Below, piece after piece: positions 17,233-25,789 of a stretch of DNA of 64,000 nt. This DNA comes from Azorhizobium sp943371865 (lineage in GTDB: Bacteria; Pseudomonadota; Alphaproteobacteria; Rhizobiales; Xanthobacteraceae). Every line of letters begins with the position of its first letter. Position 1 is the stretch's first letter. Location: assembly GCF_943371865.1 (NCBI RefSeq), contig NZ_CALRWL010000007.1, forward strand, positions 62,001 through 126,000. Direction: 5' to 3'. Below the pieces are notes generated by a model that made no database searches, was not told the DNA's origin, and saw only the letters and a program-made list of their open reading frames with translations. The position numbers and the translations under genes were made by a program.

Positions 17233-17799
17233 GGAAACCCGCTGAGATGCGACGCCCCTAGAGCCTGATCCGGTCATGGATCACCATGATCGGTGACTCA
17301 GCCTCTCACAGTTTGATAGGGAGCGTCCCGTGGCCGCTGATCTGCGGGCGGGATCTTTGCGGGCGAGATGTGACAGGCCCGTGACAGCTGGAGCCTGGCC
17401 ATGGTTCGAGCACGCGGTCCGGCGCCAAAGGCCACGGACCCGCCAGCGGCAAACGTGCCGCCGGGCGCCGCTGCCTCTGGATGTGGGGGTCAGGTTTGCC
17501 CCGGCGCAGGGCGGATCCCCGGACTCGATGGTACGGGCCACCGATCCGGGGCGACGCGCGTTTCACCGCAAAGAGGAATACCCCTTTCCTCTTTGCCGAG
17601 AGACGGAAGCGGGGCTCAGACGGGCGCGCGGTACGGCCCGTCTCAGCGCATCCGGCGCGAAGGCCGATCATTCGGGACCCGAACGTCGGCGCCGGTGTCG
17701 AGAGCATCACCCTGTTCTTCGAACCGGTGAATGTCTCTCTCTAACGGCTTGATCGTGCTTTCGTCATGCCAACCGGTCCCCGCTCCGCACGGGAGCGCT
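17233..17799. other. 567-base intergenic region with a perfect hairpin
   Basis: No convincing gene. The several short open frames here are Arg/Pro-rich with no recognisable motif. The one clear structure is a perfect 11-base-pair inverted repeat: GCAAAGAGGAA at 17568-17578 facing TTCCTCTTTGC at 17586-17596, with a 7-base loop TACCCCT. It lacks a flanking T-run, so it is not a standard terminator. The decarboxylase promoter must also lie in the left part of this region. Confidence 0.5.
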
Positions 17800-18336
17800 C
17801 TAGACGACTTCCGAGGTCGTGGCCGCCTGGGAGGTGGCGGGGTCGGTCTTTTCGGCCGCAGCCTTTTCGGCTGCGGCCTTCTCGGCGGCTTCGGTCTCGG
17901 CTTCCTTCTTGGCTTCCTTGGCCTGCACCGCCTCGGCAATGGCCGAAAGGTCCAGCTTCACCACCGGCGCATAGGGATTGGTCCCGTCGCTCTTTGTGGT
18001 GCTGCCGGTGCCCGATGTGGCGGTGGTGCCGGTGGTGGCCGCCGTGTCCGAGGTCTCGGAGGTGGCGAAGGTCTCGCTGGTCTTGCTGCTCGAGCTGACG
18101 CCGCCGGTGCCCTGCGACTGCTGGGACTGCTGCTGCGCCTGCGCGATCTGCTGGGTGAGCTTTTCGATCAAGGCCTCCTGGACCGCGACTTCCTGGGCGT
18201 CATTGTTCTTCTGGGCTTCGGCCAGGGCGGCTTCCGCCTTCGCCTTGTCGGCTTCCAGTTTTGACACCTTGGAGTTGCTGTTCGACGTAAATAACGCCGA
18301 GGTTGTAGAACTCTGCGTGGCTGAAATACTGGACAT
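17800..18336 (-). CDS. Hypothetical coiled-coil, low-complexity protein (FlxA-like coiled coil)
   Basis: A 178-residue protein with no signal peptide or membrane helix. Residues about 1-25 are Ser/Thr/Asn-rich, and residues 26-75 form a coiled coil with Lys/Ala/Glu/Gln heptads (KLEADKAKAEAALAEAQ, EALIEKLTQQIAQAQQQ), resembling the FlxA-like domain. Then comes a Ser/Thr/Gly linker and a C-terminal Ala/Glu/Lys repeat tract with EKAAAEKAAAEK. The start at 18336 is chosen because the longer frame adds Cys-rich sequence lacking character. It is divergent from the PPK2 gene. Function unknown; low complexity makes homology calls unreliable. Confidence 0.6.
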   Translation of the reverse strand: MSSISATQSSTTSALFTSNSNSKVSKLEADKAKAEAALAEAQKNNDAQEVAVQEALIEKLTQQIAQAQQQSQQSQGTGGVSSSSKTSETFATSETSDTAATTGTTATSGTGSTTKSDGTNPYAPVVKLDLSAIAEAVQAKEAKKEAETEAAEKAAAEKAAAEKTDPATSQAATTSEVV

Positions 18337-18529
18337 GATTGCATCCCGAGCTTCATGGTCCCCACCACCAGGGGAAACTCGGTCGCGAGGCTTGCCTGTG
18401 GCTGGCGACAGGCGGCTCACACCCGCCGGTGCCGCATTTTTCCGCACATCGCCGCACGCGCCAGTTGAGTCGATCCCGCGACGCTCGCCGGATGGCTCGA
18501 AATGCGCTGCGAAACATGCACAATAGGCC

Positions 18530-19396
18530 ATGGATTATCGCACCTTATGCCTTGCCCCCGCCGGCACCGCCTTCCGCCTCGACAAGCGGGACCCCGCTGC
18601 CCACAACTCCTTCTCAGGGCGTGCCGATGCGCAGCCGGAGATCGATGCCCAACTCAAGCGCATGGGCACGTTCCAGGAGAAGCTGTATGCGGAAAAGAAG
18701 CGCTCGCTGCTGATCGTGCTGCAAGGCATTGATGCCGCGGGCAAGGACGGGGTGTGCTGGCATGTGCTGAAGGGCATCGGCCCCCAGGGCTGCCATGTGG
18801 CCGCGTTCAAGGTGCCTTCGGAAGAGGAGAAGGCCCACGACTTCCTGTGGCGGGTGCACCCCCATACCCCGGCGCTGGGCACCGTGGCGGTGTTCAATCG
18901 CTCCCACTATGAAGATGTGCTGGTGGCCCGGGTGCACAAATTGGTGCCGGAGGCGGTGTGGCGGCAGCGCTATGATGTCATCAATGATTTCGAGCGCGGC
19001 CTGCAGCTGGCAGGCACGACCATCCTCAAATTTTTCTTGTACATCTCGAAGGAAGAGCAGCTGAAGCGCTTCGCCGCGCGGCTGGATGATCCCGACCGCC
19101 AGTGGAAGATCAGCGCCAGCGATTATACCGAGCGGGCCTATTGGGACGATTACATGGCCGCCTATGACGACATGATCTCCCATTGCTCCACGCCCCATGC
19201 GCCCTGGTATGTGATCCCCTCGAACCACAAATGGTTCCGCGATCTGGCGATCTCCCAGATCATCGCCAACACCATGGACGACATGGACATGCAGCCGCCG
19301 CAGGCGACGGTGGACGTGGTGGAGATCCGCAAACTGTATGAAGCGGAAGTGGCCAAGGCCGCCGCGGACGGCGAAAAGGCGGGCAAAGCCGGCTGA
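18530..19396 (+). CDS. ppk2: Polyphosphate kinase 2 family protein (PPK2)
   Basis: A 288-residue single-domain PPK2 that transfers phosphate between polyphosphate and nucleotides. The Walker A motif GIDAAGKDG is at about residues 67-75 and the lid/Walker B region includes VFNRSHYEDVL. Family stretches IGPQGCHVAAFKVPSEEE, FFLYISKEEQLKRFAARLDDP and WYVIPSNHKWFRDL are intact. The final 15 residues are Lys/Ala-rich. Whether it prefers making ATP/ADP or phosphorylating AMP/NMP cannot be told by reading. It is monocistronic and convergent with wrbA. Confidence 0.93.
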   Translation: MDYRTLCLAPAGTAFRLDKRDPAAHNSFSGRADAQPEIDAQLKRMGTFQEKLYAEKKRSLLIVLQGIDAAGKDGVCWHVLKGIGPQGCHVAAFKVPSEEEKAHDFLWRVHPHTPALGTVAVFNRSHYEDVLVARVHKLVPEAVWRQRYDVINDFERGLQLAGTTILKFFLYISKEEQLKRFAARLDDPDRQWKISASDYTERAYWDDYMAAYDDMISHCSTPHAPWYVIPSNHKWFRDLAISQIIANTMDDMDMQPPQATVDVVEIRKLYEAEVAKAAADGEKAGKAG

Positions 19397-19492
19397 GCCA
19401 CGGTCCGGAAGGCGCGCGTCGCGGTGCCGGCACCGGCGTCGGCGTCGGGACCGTTGCTCGTCCGGGAGTTCAGCCCATGGACCCAATAAAAA

Positions 19493-19518
19493 GCCGGCCG
19501 CCTGGGTGGGCGGCCGGC
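19493..19518 (-). terminator. Intrinsic terminator of wrbA
   Basis: A perfect 10-base-pair GC stem (GCCGGCCGCC at 19493-19502 with 19509-19518) and 6-base loop. On the minus strand it is followed directly by TTTTTATT, a good U-tract, 36 bases past the wrbA stop. On the plus strand there is no T-run after the stem, so it primarily serves wrbA. Confidence 0.88.
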
Positions 19519-19553
19519 GCGACTGTCTCCGGCGGTCTGAGCCGCCGCGGCGA

Positions 19554-20153
19554 TCAGCCGAACAGCTTGGCGGCGGTCTTGGCCACCAACTCACCCTGGT
19601 GGCGGGCGCCGGCCAGATCGATCTCGGACGGCTGGCGCGAGCCGTCGCCGCCGGCCAGGGTGGTGGCGCCATAAGGCGCGCCGCCCACGATCTCGCTCAT
19701 GTTCATCTGGCCCTGGTAGCTGTAGGGCAGGCCCACGATCACCATGCCGAAGTGCAGCAGATTGGTGATGATGGAGAACAGCGTGGTCTCCTGGCCGCCA
19801 TGCTGGGTGGCGGTGGAGGCGAACGCCGCGCCGACCTTGCCATTCAGCGCGCCGCGGGCCCACAGGCCGCCGGCCTGATCCAGGAACGCCGCCATCTGCG
19901 ACGACATGCGCCCGAAGCGGGTGCCGGTGCCGACGATGATGGCATCATAGTGCTCAAGCTCGGCCACGGTGGCCACCGGAGCGGCCTGATCGAGCTTGAA
20001 ATGGGCGCCCTTGGCGATCTCTTCCGGCACGGTCTCGGGCACGCGCTTGATGTCCACGGTGGCGCCGGCGCTGCGGGCGCCCTCGGCAACCGCCTGCGCC
20101 ATGGTCTCGATGTGGCCGTAGGTGGAATAGTAAAGAACCAGAACCTTAGCCAT
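19554..20153 (-). CDS. wrbA: NAD(P)H:quinone oxidoreductase WrbA (type IV)
   Basis: A 199-residue flavodoxin-fold enzyme that reduces quinones with two electrons, avoiding semiquinone radicals. The FMN phosphate loop is YYSTYGHIETMAQAVAEGA at the N-terminus; the family signatures GTGTRFGRMSSQMAAFLDQ, STATQHGGQETTL and PYGATTLAGGDGSRQPSE are all present. The length matches WrbA. The start at 20153 (MAKVLVLYY) is standard; upstream in-frame residues are Arg/Pro-rich. A strong terminator follows. Monocistronic, probably a stress-response gene. Confidence 0.95.
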   Translation of the reverse strand: MAKVLVLYYSTYGHIETMAQAVAEGARSAGATVDIKRVPETVPEEIAKGAHFKLDQAAPVATVAELEHYDAIIVGTGTRFGRMSSQMAAFLDQAGGLWARGALNGKVGAAFASTATQHGGQETTLFSIITNLLHFGMVIVGLPYSYQGQMNMSEIVGGAPYGATTLAGGDGSRQPSEIDLAGARHQGELVAKTAAKLFG

Positions 20154-20314
20154 GGTGGCCTCCAGAAGATCGCGCGGCGCGAGAGGGCGCCGTCTCAAAC
20201 CCGGCGGCACCCTCGCACGGGGCGGCATCAGGAAATAGTCGAATAAAATGATGCGTTACGTCCAAGATTTTCGAACGACTTTAGCCTTGGGCCTTCACCG
20301 GCGCGCCACCGGCC

Positions 20315-20821
20315 TCACCCTTGGGCGAACCGGCGAAACTCCTTGGCCACCCGCTCATAGACCTGGCGCTTGAACGGGATCACCAGTTCCACCGCCCGAT
20401 CCAGCGTATCCCAGCGCCAGGCGCTGAACTCGGCCTTGTGGGCGCCGCCGCCGGGCTTGAGAATCTCGATCTCCCGCTCCTGGCCGGTGAAGCGCAGCGC
20501 ATACCATTTCTGCGTCTGGCCGCGATAACGCCCCCGCCAGGCCTCGCCGGCCACCCGCCCGGGCAGGTCATAGGTCAGCCAGTCGTCGATCTCGCCCAGC
20601 AAGGTGACCGAGCGCATGGAGGTCTCCTCATAGAGCTCCCGCAGCGCGGCGGCATAGGGCGCCTCGCCCTTGTCGATGCCGCCCTGCGGCATCTGCCAGG
20701 AATGGGTCGCATCCACATGCTCCGCCCCGCCCAGGCGCTGGCCCAGGAACACCTTGCCCTCGCCATGGAACACCGCAAGGCCGACACAGGGGCGGTAGGG
20801 CAGATCGTCAAGACGGCTCAT
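20315..20821 (-). CDS. rppH: RNA pyrophosphohydrolase RppH (Nudix)
   Basis: A 168-residue Nudix hydrolase that removes pyrophosphate from 5'-triphosphorylated RNA, starting mRNA decay, or hydrolyses dinucleoside polyphosphates. The Nudix box begins GGIDKGEAPYAAALRELYEE and continues TSM, with the metal-binding Glu residues intact. Other family marks are the N-terminal YRPCVGLAVF, the THSWQMPQGG stretch, and RGQTQKWYALRF, typical of RppH/IalA. Length and order match alphaproteobacterial RppH. It is followed on the same strand (upstream) by a phosphoesterase gene. Confidence 0.94.
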   Translation of the reverse strand: MSRLDDLPYRPCVGLAVFHGEGKVFLGQRLGGAEHVDATHSWQMPQGGIDKGEAPYAAALRELYEETSMRSVTLLGEIDDWLTYDLPGRVAGEAWRGRYRGQTQKWYALRFTGQEREIEILKPGGGAHKAEFSAWRWDTLDRAVELVIPFKRQVYERVAKEFRRFAQG

Positions 20822-20903
20822 GGCTCACCTTTCGCGGCAGGGGATGCTGTGCCTTATGCCACGACTGGCGCGTCAGCGCTGCCCCCGGATGCGCGCCATC
20901 CCC

Positions 20904-21449
20904 TCATGCGGGCTCCGGCGGAGGGCCGCCCGCCGCCGGCGATGGCCGCGGAATGCCGCGGGGATGGGCCAGCAATTGGTCCAACGTCACCGGCCGGAAG
21001 TCCCACACATCCACGCCCACATCGATCTGCCGCGCCATGGGCGACAGGCGGCCATGGGAGTGGCCATGCAGATTGATGCTGCCGCGCCGGTCGCCATTCC
21101 AGGAGCGGAACGGATAATGGCAGAGCACCAACTTGTGCCCCGCCACCTCCAGCTCGGTATAATGCTGCACATCCACCCAGCCGGGCAGCTGGGCCGTGTG
21201 GGCGGGATCGTTATTGCCGATCAGGAGGTGCTTGTGGCCATGGAGGCGGGAGAGCAGCGCGGCAATTTTTTCCGGCTCGCCGCGCGCGAAATCCCCGAGA
21301 TGCCAGACATCGTCGCCCGGTTTAACGGTTTCGTTCCACCGTTGCTCCAATTGGTCATCATGGGCCGCAAGTGACGCAAATGGGCGCTTTTGCAGGTTCA
21401 AAATGCGAATGTCGCAAAAGTGGGAATCGCTGGTGAAGTGAAGGGTCAT
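20904..21449 (-). CDS. Metallophosphoesterase (calcineurin-like)
   Basis: A 181-residue cytoplasmic phosphoesterase. The metal-binding motifs run in order: TSDSHFCD, GDDVWHLGDF, GNND, LCHYPF and LHGHSHG. Together they make the standard dinuclear site of the Metallophos family. Small stand-alone members of this size are usually phosphodiesterases of unknown substrate. The last 20 residues are Pro/Gly-rich. It lies 82 bases upstream of rppH on the same strand, so both may be co-expressed in nucleotide or RNA turnover, but this is positional inference. Confidence 0.9.
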   Translation of the reverse strand: MTLHFTSDSHFCDIRILNLQKRPFASLAAHDDQLEQRWNETVKPGDDVWHLGDFARGEPEKIAALLSRLHGHKHLLIGNNDPAHTAQLPGWVDVQHYTELEVAGHKLVLCHYPFRSWNGDRRGSINLHGHSHGRLSPMARQIDVGVDVWDFRPVTLDQLLAHPRGIPRPSPAAGGPPPEPA

Positions 21450-21535
21450 CGGTGTCGTACTCCACTGATGGCCAGCCTAGCGCAGCGATGCGACATGCGC
21501 GACCGGGCGGCCCGTGGCGGACCGCCCCCTTCGCG

Positions 21536-22165
21536 TCAATGGGCGCGGGAGCGCACCGGCATGGCGGTGGAGCCCCAGGCGCGCAGGGAGGCCCAGGTGC
21601 GGCGTTCCAGCTGGAACCGATCCACCGGCACCGAGGCGGAGAGCGCCCGCACCCGGCACAGCCCGACGCCGGACCATTGGAAGGCGCATTTCTCCAGCAC
21701 CCGCCGCGAGGCCGGATTGACCACCCGCGCCGCGCCGGACAGCAGGTCGATGTCGGTCTCGGAAAACACATAGTCGATCACGGCGCGCATGGCCTCGGTG
21801 GCGATGCCGCGGCCCCAGAACGGCTCGCCGATCCAGTAGCCGATCTCATGCACGGTCTCGGGCGGGCGCCGGCCGAAGCCGCACATGCCGGCAAACGTCT
21901 GACCGGCCTCGCTTTTTACGAACAGGGCATAGGTGGCCGCATCGCTCACCTGGGCCTGGGTCTCCACGAAGGCGCGGGCGTCCGACAGGCGATAGGGATG
22001 GGGCAGGTTCGCCGTCATTTCGGCGATCGTGCGGTTGTTGGCCAAGGCCGCAATGGCCGCGATGTCCTCGATGCGCGGCGCGCGGAGGACGAGCCGTTCG
22101 GTTTCGAGGACGGGGATACAGCTCTCCGCGAGCGGCGCGCCCAAAGGCTGTTCAACGATGGTCAT
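21536..22165 (-). CDS. GNAT N-acetyltransferase (RimJ/RimL-like) next to rpmA
   Basis: A 209-residue acetyltransferase of the Acetyltransf_3 type: ETERLVLRAPRIEDIAAIAAL near the start, then HEIGYWIGEPFWGRGIATEA as the acetyl-CoA loop, and VVNPASRRVLEKCAFQ. In many alphaproteobacteria, as I recall, a GNAT of this kind lies just after rplU-rpmA and before obgE. Here it follows rpmA on the same strand across a terminator-like hairpin, and no obgE is seen. It may acetylate a ribosomal protein N-terminus or a small amine; unproven. Confidence 0.85.
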   Translation of the reverse strand: MTIVEQPLGAPLAESCIPVLETERLVLRAPRIEDIAAIAALANNRTIAEMTANLPHPYRLSDARAFVETQAQVSDAATYALFVKSEAGQTFAGMCGFGRRPPETVHEIGYWIGEPFWGRGIATEAMRAVIDYVFSETDIDLLSGAARVVNPASRRVLEKCAFQWSGVGLCRVRALSASVPVDRFQLERRTWASLRAWGSTAMPVRSRAH

Positions 22166-22203
22166 GGCGGGCTCCTTGTCGGCGGTCAGGCAGACGAACG
22201 AAC

Positions 22204-22241
22204 GAAAACCGGGGAGACGATGGCTCGTCCCCCCGGTTTTC
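22204..22241 (-). terminator. Terminator hairpin downstream of rpmA
   Basis: Outer 11-base arms GAAAACCGGGG and CCCCGGTTTTC (22204-22214 and 22231-22241) are perfect, and an inner GACGA/TCGTC stem extends the hairpin apart from one mismatch. On the minus strand the right arm ends in GGTTTTCGTTCG, giving a partial U-tract within and after the stem. It separates the ribosomal protein operon from the acetyltransferase gene. Confidence 0.7.
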
Positions 22242-22318
22242 TGGAGCCCAGGCGTCCTGGTCAGGCTCCCACCGGCGCGACGAGCGCGGCGGGATCCTTC
22301 ACCTTGGATTCTCGCCGC

Positions 22319-22591
22319 TTATTCAGCCGCTTGGAGGGCGGCGGGGACAACCGATACGTAAGTTCGGTCGTTCAATTTGGTGCGGAACTCGACGCGGCCT
22401 TCCACGAGGGCGAACAGGGTATGGTCTTTGCCCATGCCCACATTGGTGCCCGGATGCCACTTGGTGCCGCGCTGGCGCACGATGATGTTGCCCGAAATGA
22501 CCGCCTGGCCACCGAACTTCTTCACGCCAAGGCGACGACCGTCAGAATCGCGCCCGTTGCGAGACGAGCCGCCTGCTTTTTTATGAGCCAT
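22319..22591 (-). CDS. rpmA: 50S ribosomal protein L27
   Basis: A 90-residue protein with the universal L27 N-terminus MAHKKAGGSSRNGRDSDGRR, then RLGVKKFGGQ, GNIIVRQRGTKWHPGTNVGMGKDHTLFAL. There is no N-terminal extension of the Firmicutes type, so no processing is expected. It lies 20 bases after rplU in the usual rplU-rpmA order and is a component of the large subunit near the peptidyl transferase centre. Confidence 0.98.
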   Translation of the reverse strand: MAHKKAGGSSRNGRDSDGRRLGVKKFGGQAVISGNIIVRQRGTKWHPGTNVGMGKDHTLFALVEGRVEFRTKLNDRTYVSVVPAALQAAE

Positions 22592-22611
22592 TTGCGCTCT
22601 CCGTCCTTAAA

Positions 22612-22989
22612 TCAGGCGTCTGCGGCGACGGCTTCAGCCGGCGCCCGACGGACACGAACCGAAGCCTTGGCGATTTCGCCATTGAGCCCGGAAATCTCAG
22701 TGATGCGCACCACGGTCAGATCCTGACGATGGCCGCGCTTGCGACGCGAATTCTGCCGACGACGCTTCTTGAAGGCAATCACCTTCTCGCCGCGGGTCTG
22801 CTCCACCACTTCGCCAGTGACGGACACGCCTTCCAGGAACGGCGCACCCACATGGGTGGCCTCGCCGGAGATGAGGAGCACGGGGAAGGTCACGCTCTCG
22901 CCGGCTTGCGCCGTCAGCTTTTCCACCGTGATGACGTCATCGGCGACAACGCGATACTGCTTGCCGCCTGTTTTGATGACCGCGAACAT
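22612..22989 (-). CDS. rplU: 50S ribosomal protein L21
   Basis: A 125-residue L21 protein: MFAVIKTGGKQYRVVADDVI at the N-terminus and the basic RNA-binding stretch KVIAFKKRRRQNSRRKRGHRQDLT. The C-terminus carries an alphaproteobacteria-like extension (VRVRRAPAEAVAADA). It is the first gene of the rplU-rpmA operon; the promoter lies in the 300-base divergent gap toward the thioesterase gene, in which I saw no recognisable leader structure. Confidence 0.97.
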   Translation of the reverse strand: MFAVIKTGGKQYRVVADDVITVEKLTAQAGESVTFPVLLISGEATHVGAPFLEGVSVTGEVVEQTRGEKVIAFKKRRRQNSRRKRGHRQDLTVVRITEISGLNGEIAKASVRVRRAPAEAVAADA

Positions 22990-23288
22990 CTTGTCTCGCT
23001 TTCGTGTTCAGCCAAGCCTCGAAGGGCCGGCTTCTTCCGGTCGGATTGGGATCTCACAGGCACACAGGTGCCCAGGAGAACGGTCCCTTTACGCGGTCCC
23101 CCCCTGCGCTGTCAATGCGCAAGCCCATCCGCGCCGCCCCGATCGACGGCCCTGCAGCGCCTTGTGGGGAGGTATCCGGCGCGGACCGGCACGACCGGCT
23201 TGCCTCACGCCTTATCCTTTGGCATCGAAGCACAGGCCGCGCCTGCGCATACTGGGGCAGCGGCGCCCCGCCAGCAAAAGGCCGCCCC

Positions 23289-23684
23289 ATGCATCCCCCC
23301 TCCTCGCAGATGCCCAATGATGCTCCGGTCATCCGCACCATCGCCATGCCGGCGGACACCAATCCCAGCGGCGACATCTTCGGCGGCTGGCTGATGTCGC
23401 AGATGGATCTGGCGGCGGGGAACGTGGCCGCACGCCGGGCCCGCGGCCGTGCCGCGACCGTGGCGGTGGAAGCCATTACCTTTCTCAGCCCGGTCTCCGT
23501 GGGCGATGAGGTCAGCCTGTTCGCCACCTTGCTGACTGTCGGGCGCACCTCCATGCGGATCGAAGTGGAAGCCTGGCGCCGGGCCCGCGAGAGTGAGGAC
23601 ACCCGCAAGGTGACCGAGGCGATCTTCACCTTCGTGGCCATCGACTCGAACGGCCAGGCCCGCCCTGTCCCCGTGCAGCCCTGA
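23289..23684 (+). CDS. Acyl-CoA thioesterase (YciA-like hotdog fold)
   Basis: A 131-residue hotdog-domain thioesterase: IRTIAMPADTNPSGDIFGGWLMSQMDLAAG is the conserved helix region with the catalytic Asp, followed by VAVEAITFLSPVSVGDEVS. The length is typical of YciA-type enzymes, which hydrolyse short- to medium-chain acyl-CoA. The start could be 23289 or 23310; a long in-frame upstream extension to 23004 has no family character. It is divergent from rplU and has no operon partner. Confidence 0.9.
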   Translation: MHPPSSQMPNDAPVIRTIAMPADTNPSGDIFGGWLMSQMDLAAGNVAARRARGRAATVAVEAITFLSPVSVGDEVSLFATLLTVGRTSMRIEVEAWRRARESEDTRKVTEAIFTFVAIDSNGQARPVPVQP

Positions 23685-23907
23685 AGCGCTCCCCGGCCCG
23701 CGCCGGATGAGCCGAAGGCGTCCTGCGAGCGTCCAGCCATTGCATGGCAGGCCGGATCAAGGGGCTCACCGGCCGGTGGACGCCGCAAGTCCCTGTGGGT
23801 GATTGCGCCAGCCTTGCGCTCCCGCCGCCGCCTCTCTTGTCTCGCGCCAAGCTCTCAGCTAGAAGCGCATTCACCACGGCGAGGGATCATACCCTCGTGC
23901 CTCGGCT

Positions 23908-23997
23908 GGAGAGGTGGCAGAGTGGTCGAATGCACCGCACTCGAAATGCGGCATAGGTGCAAGCCTATCGGGGGTTCGAATCCCTCCCTCTCCGCCA
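23908..23997 (+). tRNA. tRNA-Ser (CGA anticodon)
   Basis: A 90-base class II tRNA with encoded CCA. The acceptor stem GGAGAGG (23908-23914) pairs with CCTCTCC (23987-23993). The anticodon stem CCGCA/TGCGG encloses the loop CTCGAAA, with anticodon CGA at 23942-23944 reading UCG. A long variable arm (CATAGGTGCAAGCCTATC region) and a T-loop GGGGGTTCGAATCCCTC complete the serine-type fold. No duplicate of its 3' end was noticed nearby, so it is not an obvious attachment site. Confidence 0.97.
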
Positions 23998-24562
23998 CTC
24001 AACGTAAAATTCGTCCTTGTCTTTAATGGATTACGATCTGCCTGCGGCAGGCCGCCCCCAATTTATCCCTCCCTAGAATTCGAATGATCCGGGACGTTCT
24101 CCTTGCCTCAAAACTTAGGGAAGAAGGCGACCAGGACTCGAGGGGCGGTTCAGACGCACCCCGCCGCTGGGAGATCCCACGAACAGGCGGGGCGGTTGAA
24201 CCGGAGCCTTCAGCGCATCTGCGTCAATGAAGGTGAGGTGGGCTGTCGCGTCCGGCACGCCTTCGACGCGGGCGATCATCGCATCGCGCGCTCCCTCGAG
24301 GATCGGTGCGGCATGGACGCCTCGCCCGGCTCGATCCGGCCCGGATGACTGGTCAAGTCGCACCAGACCTGCTCGCAAAGGCAGATGCGCCAATCAGGCC
24401 GCCCCAAAGGAAGCCGGCAAGCCGAAAACCGGCGGCCACTCCATGATTTTTCCTTGCGCCATGGTAGCCAAGCCGGCATGAGGGAAAATGGATCTGCGGT
24501 ATCCAGGGGCGACTGCAGCGCCTGCCCTGTCCCATCGAACCTATGCCCTCTGGATATGTCTC
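23998..24562. other. 565-base region after tRNA-Ser without a convincing gene
   Basis: Short open frames occur on both strands (for example 24115-24393 minus, 92 codons), but none has recognisable motifs or a good ribosome binding site. A small perfect hairpin GCCTGC-G-GCAGGC lies near 24039-24051. I saw no integrase and no repeat of the tRNA 3' end. The region may be a decayed remnant, as the stretch beyond the next gene clearly is. Confidence 0.4.
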
Positions 24563-25714
24563 ATGGCCCTTGAGACCCATGCGAGTGCCGTTGCCTTTGG
24601 CCTCAAGCCGTTCTCGCGCCTCAGTCAACCCAGCGAAGCCGTGCGTCAGTTCACGCCCAATTGGTTCGCCGCGACGATGGGCACCGGCATCCTCGCCATT
24701 GCACTGGCGCAATTCCCGGCGTGGCCGCAGCTGCGGACCGTCGGCGAGGGGCTCTGGCTGTTCAATATCGGGCTCTTCGGCGTGTTCTCGCTGCTGTATA
24801 CGGCGCGATGGATCTTCTTCTTTGATGGCGCGCGACGCATCTTCGGGCACTCCGTCGTGTCCATGTTTTTTGGCTGCATTCCCATGGGACTTGCGACCAT
24901 CATCAACGGCTTCCTGATTTTTGGCCTCGCCCGCTGGGGTGAGACGGCGGTCCGCATTGCCGAGGTCCTCTGGCTGATCGATGCCGGGCTCGCCGCCGTC
25001 TGCGGTATCGCCATTCCCTTCATGATGTTCACCCGCCAGAGCCATGCCATCGATCAGATGACCGCGGTCTGGCTGCTGCCGGTGGTGGCCGCGGAAGTGG
25101 CAGCGGTCAGCGGCGGATTGCTCGCGCCGCATCTGGGCGACGTGCACACCCAGCTGAATGTGCTCATCGGCAGCTATCTGCTGTGGGCGTTGTCGGTGCC
25201 GCTGGCCATGAGCGTGCTGGTGATCCTGGTGCTGCGCATGGCGATCCACAAACTCCCCCATGTGAGCATGGCGGCCACGAGCTGGCTCGCGCTCGGCCCG
25301 ATCGGGACCGGCGCTCTGGGGCTCTTGGTGCTGGGAGAAGCGACGCCCGCCGCTTTCGCCGCCAATGGCCTGGACGCCTATGCCGGCGCTGCCCGCGGCA
25401 TCGGCCTGATGGGCGGCCTGTTGCTGTGGGGCTATGGCCTATGGTGGTTCGCGATGGCCCTGCTCATCACCATCCGCTATGTGCGCCAAGGGCTGCCGTT
25501 CAATCTTGGCTGGTGGGGATATACCTTTCCCCTGGGGGTCTATGCGGTGGCGACGTTGCGGCTGGGAAGCCTTCTTCCCATCGGGTTGTTCGGCATCCTG
25601 GGCAGCATCTTCGTGGCGCTGCTCAGCGTGATGTGGGTGGTCGTGTCCACCCGCACCGCACGAGGCGCCTGGCGCGGCGAATTGTTCGTGTCGCCCTGTC
25701 TCGCAGCGCCGTAG
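24563..25714 (+). CDS. TDT-family transporter (TehA/SLAC1-type)
   Basis: A 383-residue integral membrane protein with about ten hydrophobic segments and the TDT N-terminal signature FTPNWFAATMGTGILAIAL, followed by LGEGLWLFNIGLF-like sequence. Loop residues FNLGWWGYTFPLGVYAVAT near the C-terminus are typical of this family. Members carry C4-dicarboxylates, tellurite or small anions such as sulfite or chloride. A start at 24563 (MALETHAS) is chosen; an in-frame ATG at 24488 adds 25 unconserved residues. The gene sits between the tRNA-Ser and a decayed gene region, so it may be a survivor of an island. Specificity is not determinable. Confidence 0.85.
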   Translation: MALETHASAVAFGLKPFSRLSQPSEAVRQFTPNWFAATMGTGILAIALAQFPAWPQLRTVGEGLWLFNIGLFGVFSLLYTARWIFFFDGARRIFGHSVVSMFFGCIPMGLATIINGFLIFGLARWGETAVRIAEVLWLIDAGLAAVCGIAIPFMMFTRQSHAIDQMTAVWLLPVVAAEVAAVSGGLLAPHLGDVHTQLNVLIGSYLLWALSVPLAMSVLVILVLRMAIHKLPHVSMAATSWLALGPIGTGALGLLVLGEATPAAFAANGLDAYAGAARGIGLMGGLLLWGYGLWWFAMALLITIRYVRQGLPFNLGWWGYTFPLGVYAVATLRLGSLLPIGLFGILGSIFVALLSVMWVVVSTRTARGAWRGELFVSPCLAAP

Positions 25715-25789
25715 ACCGCGCGTGCGCTGACAGACGCCGACCGCTCGCTTGGAGACGGGGCCCGCAGCATGCGGAAACGGTGCTGCCCA

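Noticed and set aside
23908..23997. tRNA-Ser as the attachment site of a mobile element
   Set aside because: No integrase gene and no second copy of the tRNA 3' end were found in the window.
24115..24393. A 92-codon minus-strand frame after tRNA-Ser as a possible small gene
   Set aside because: No recognisable motif, no ribosome binding site and no operon context; kept only as a note in the gap description.
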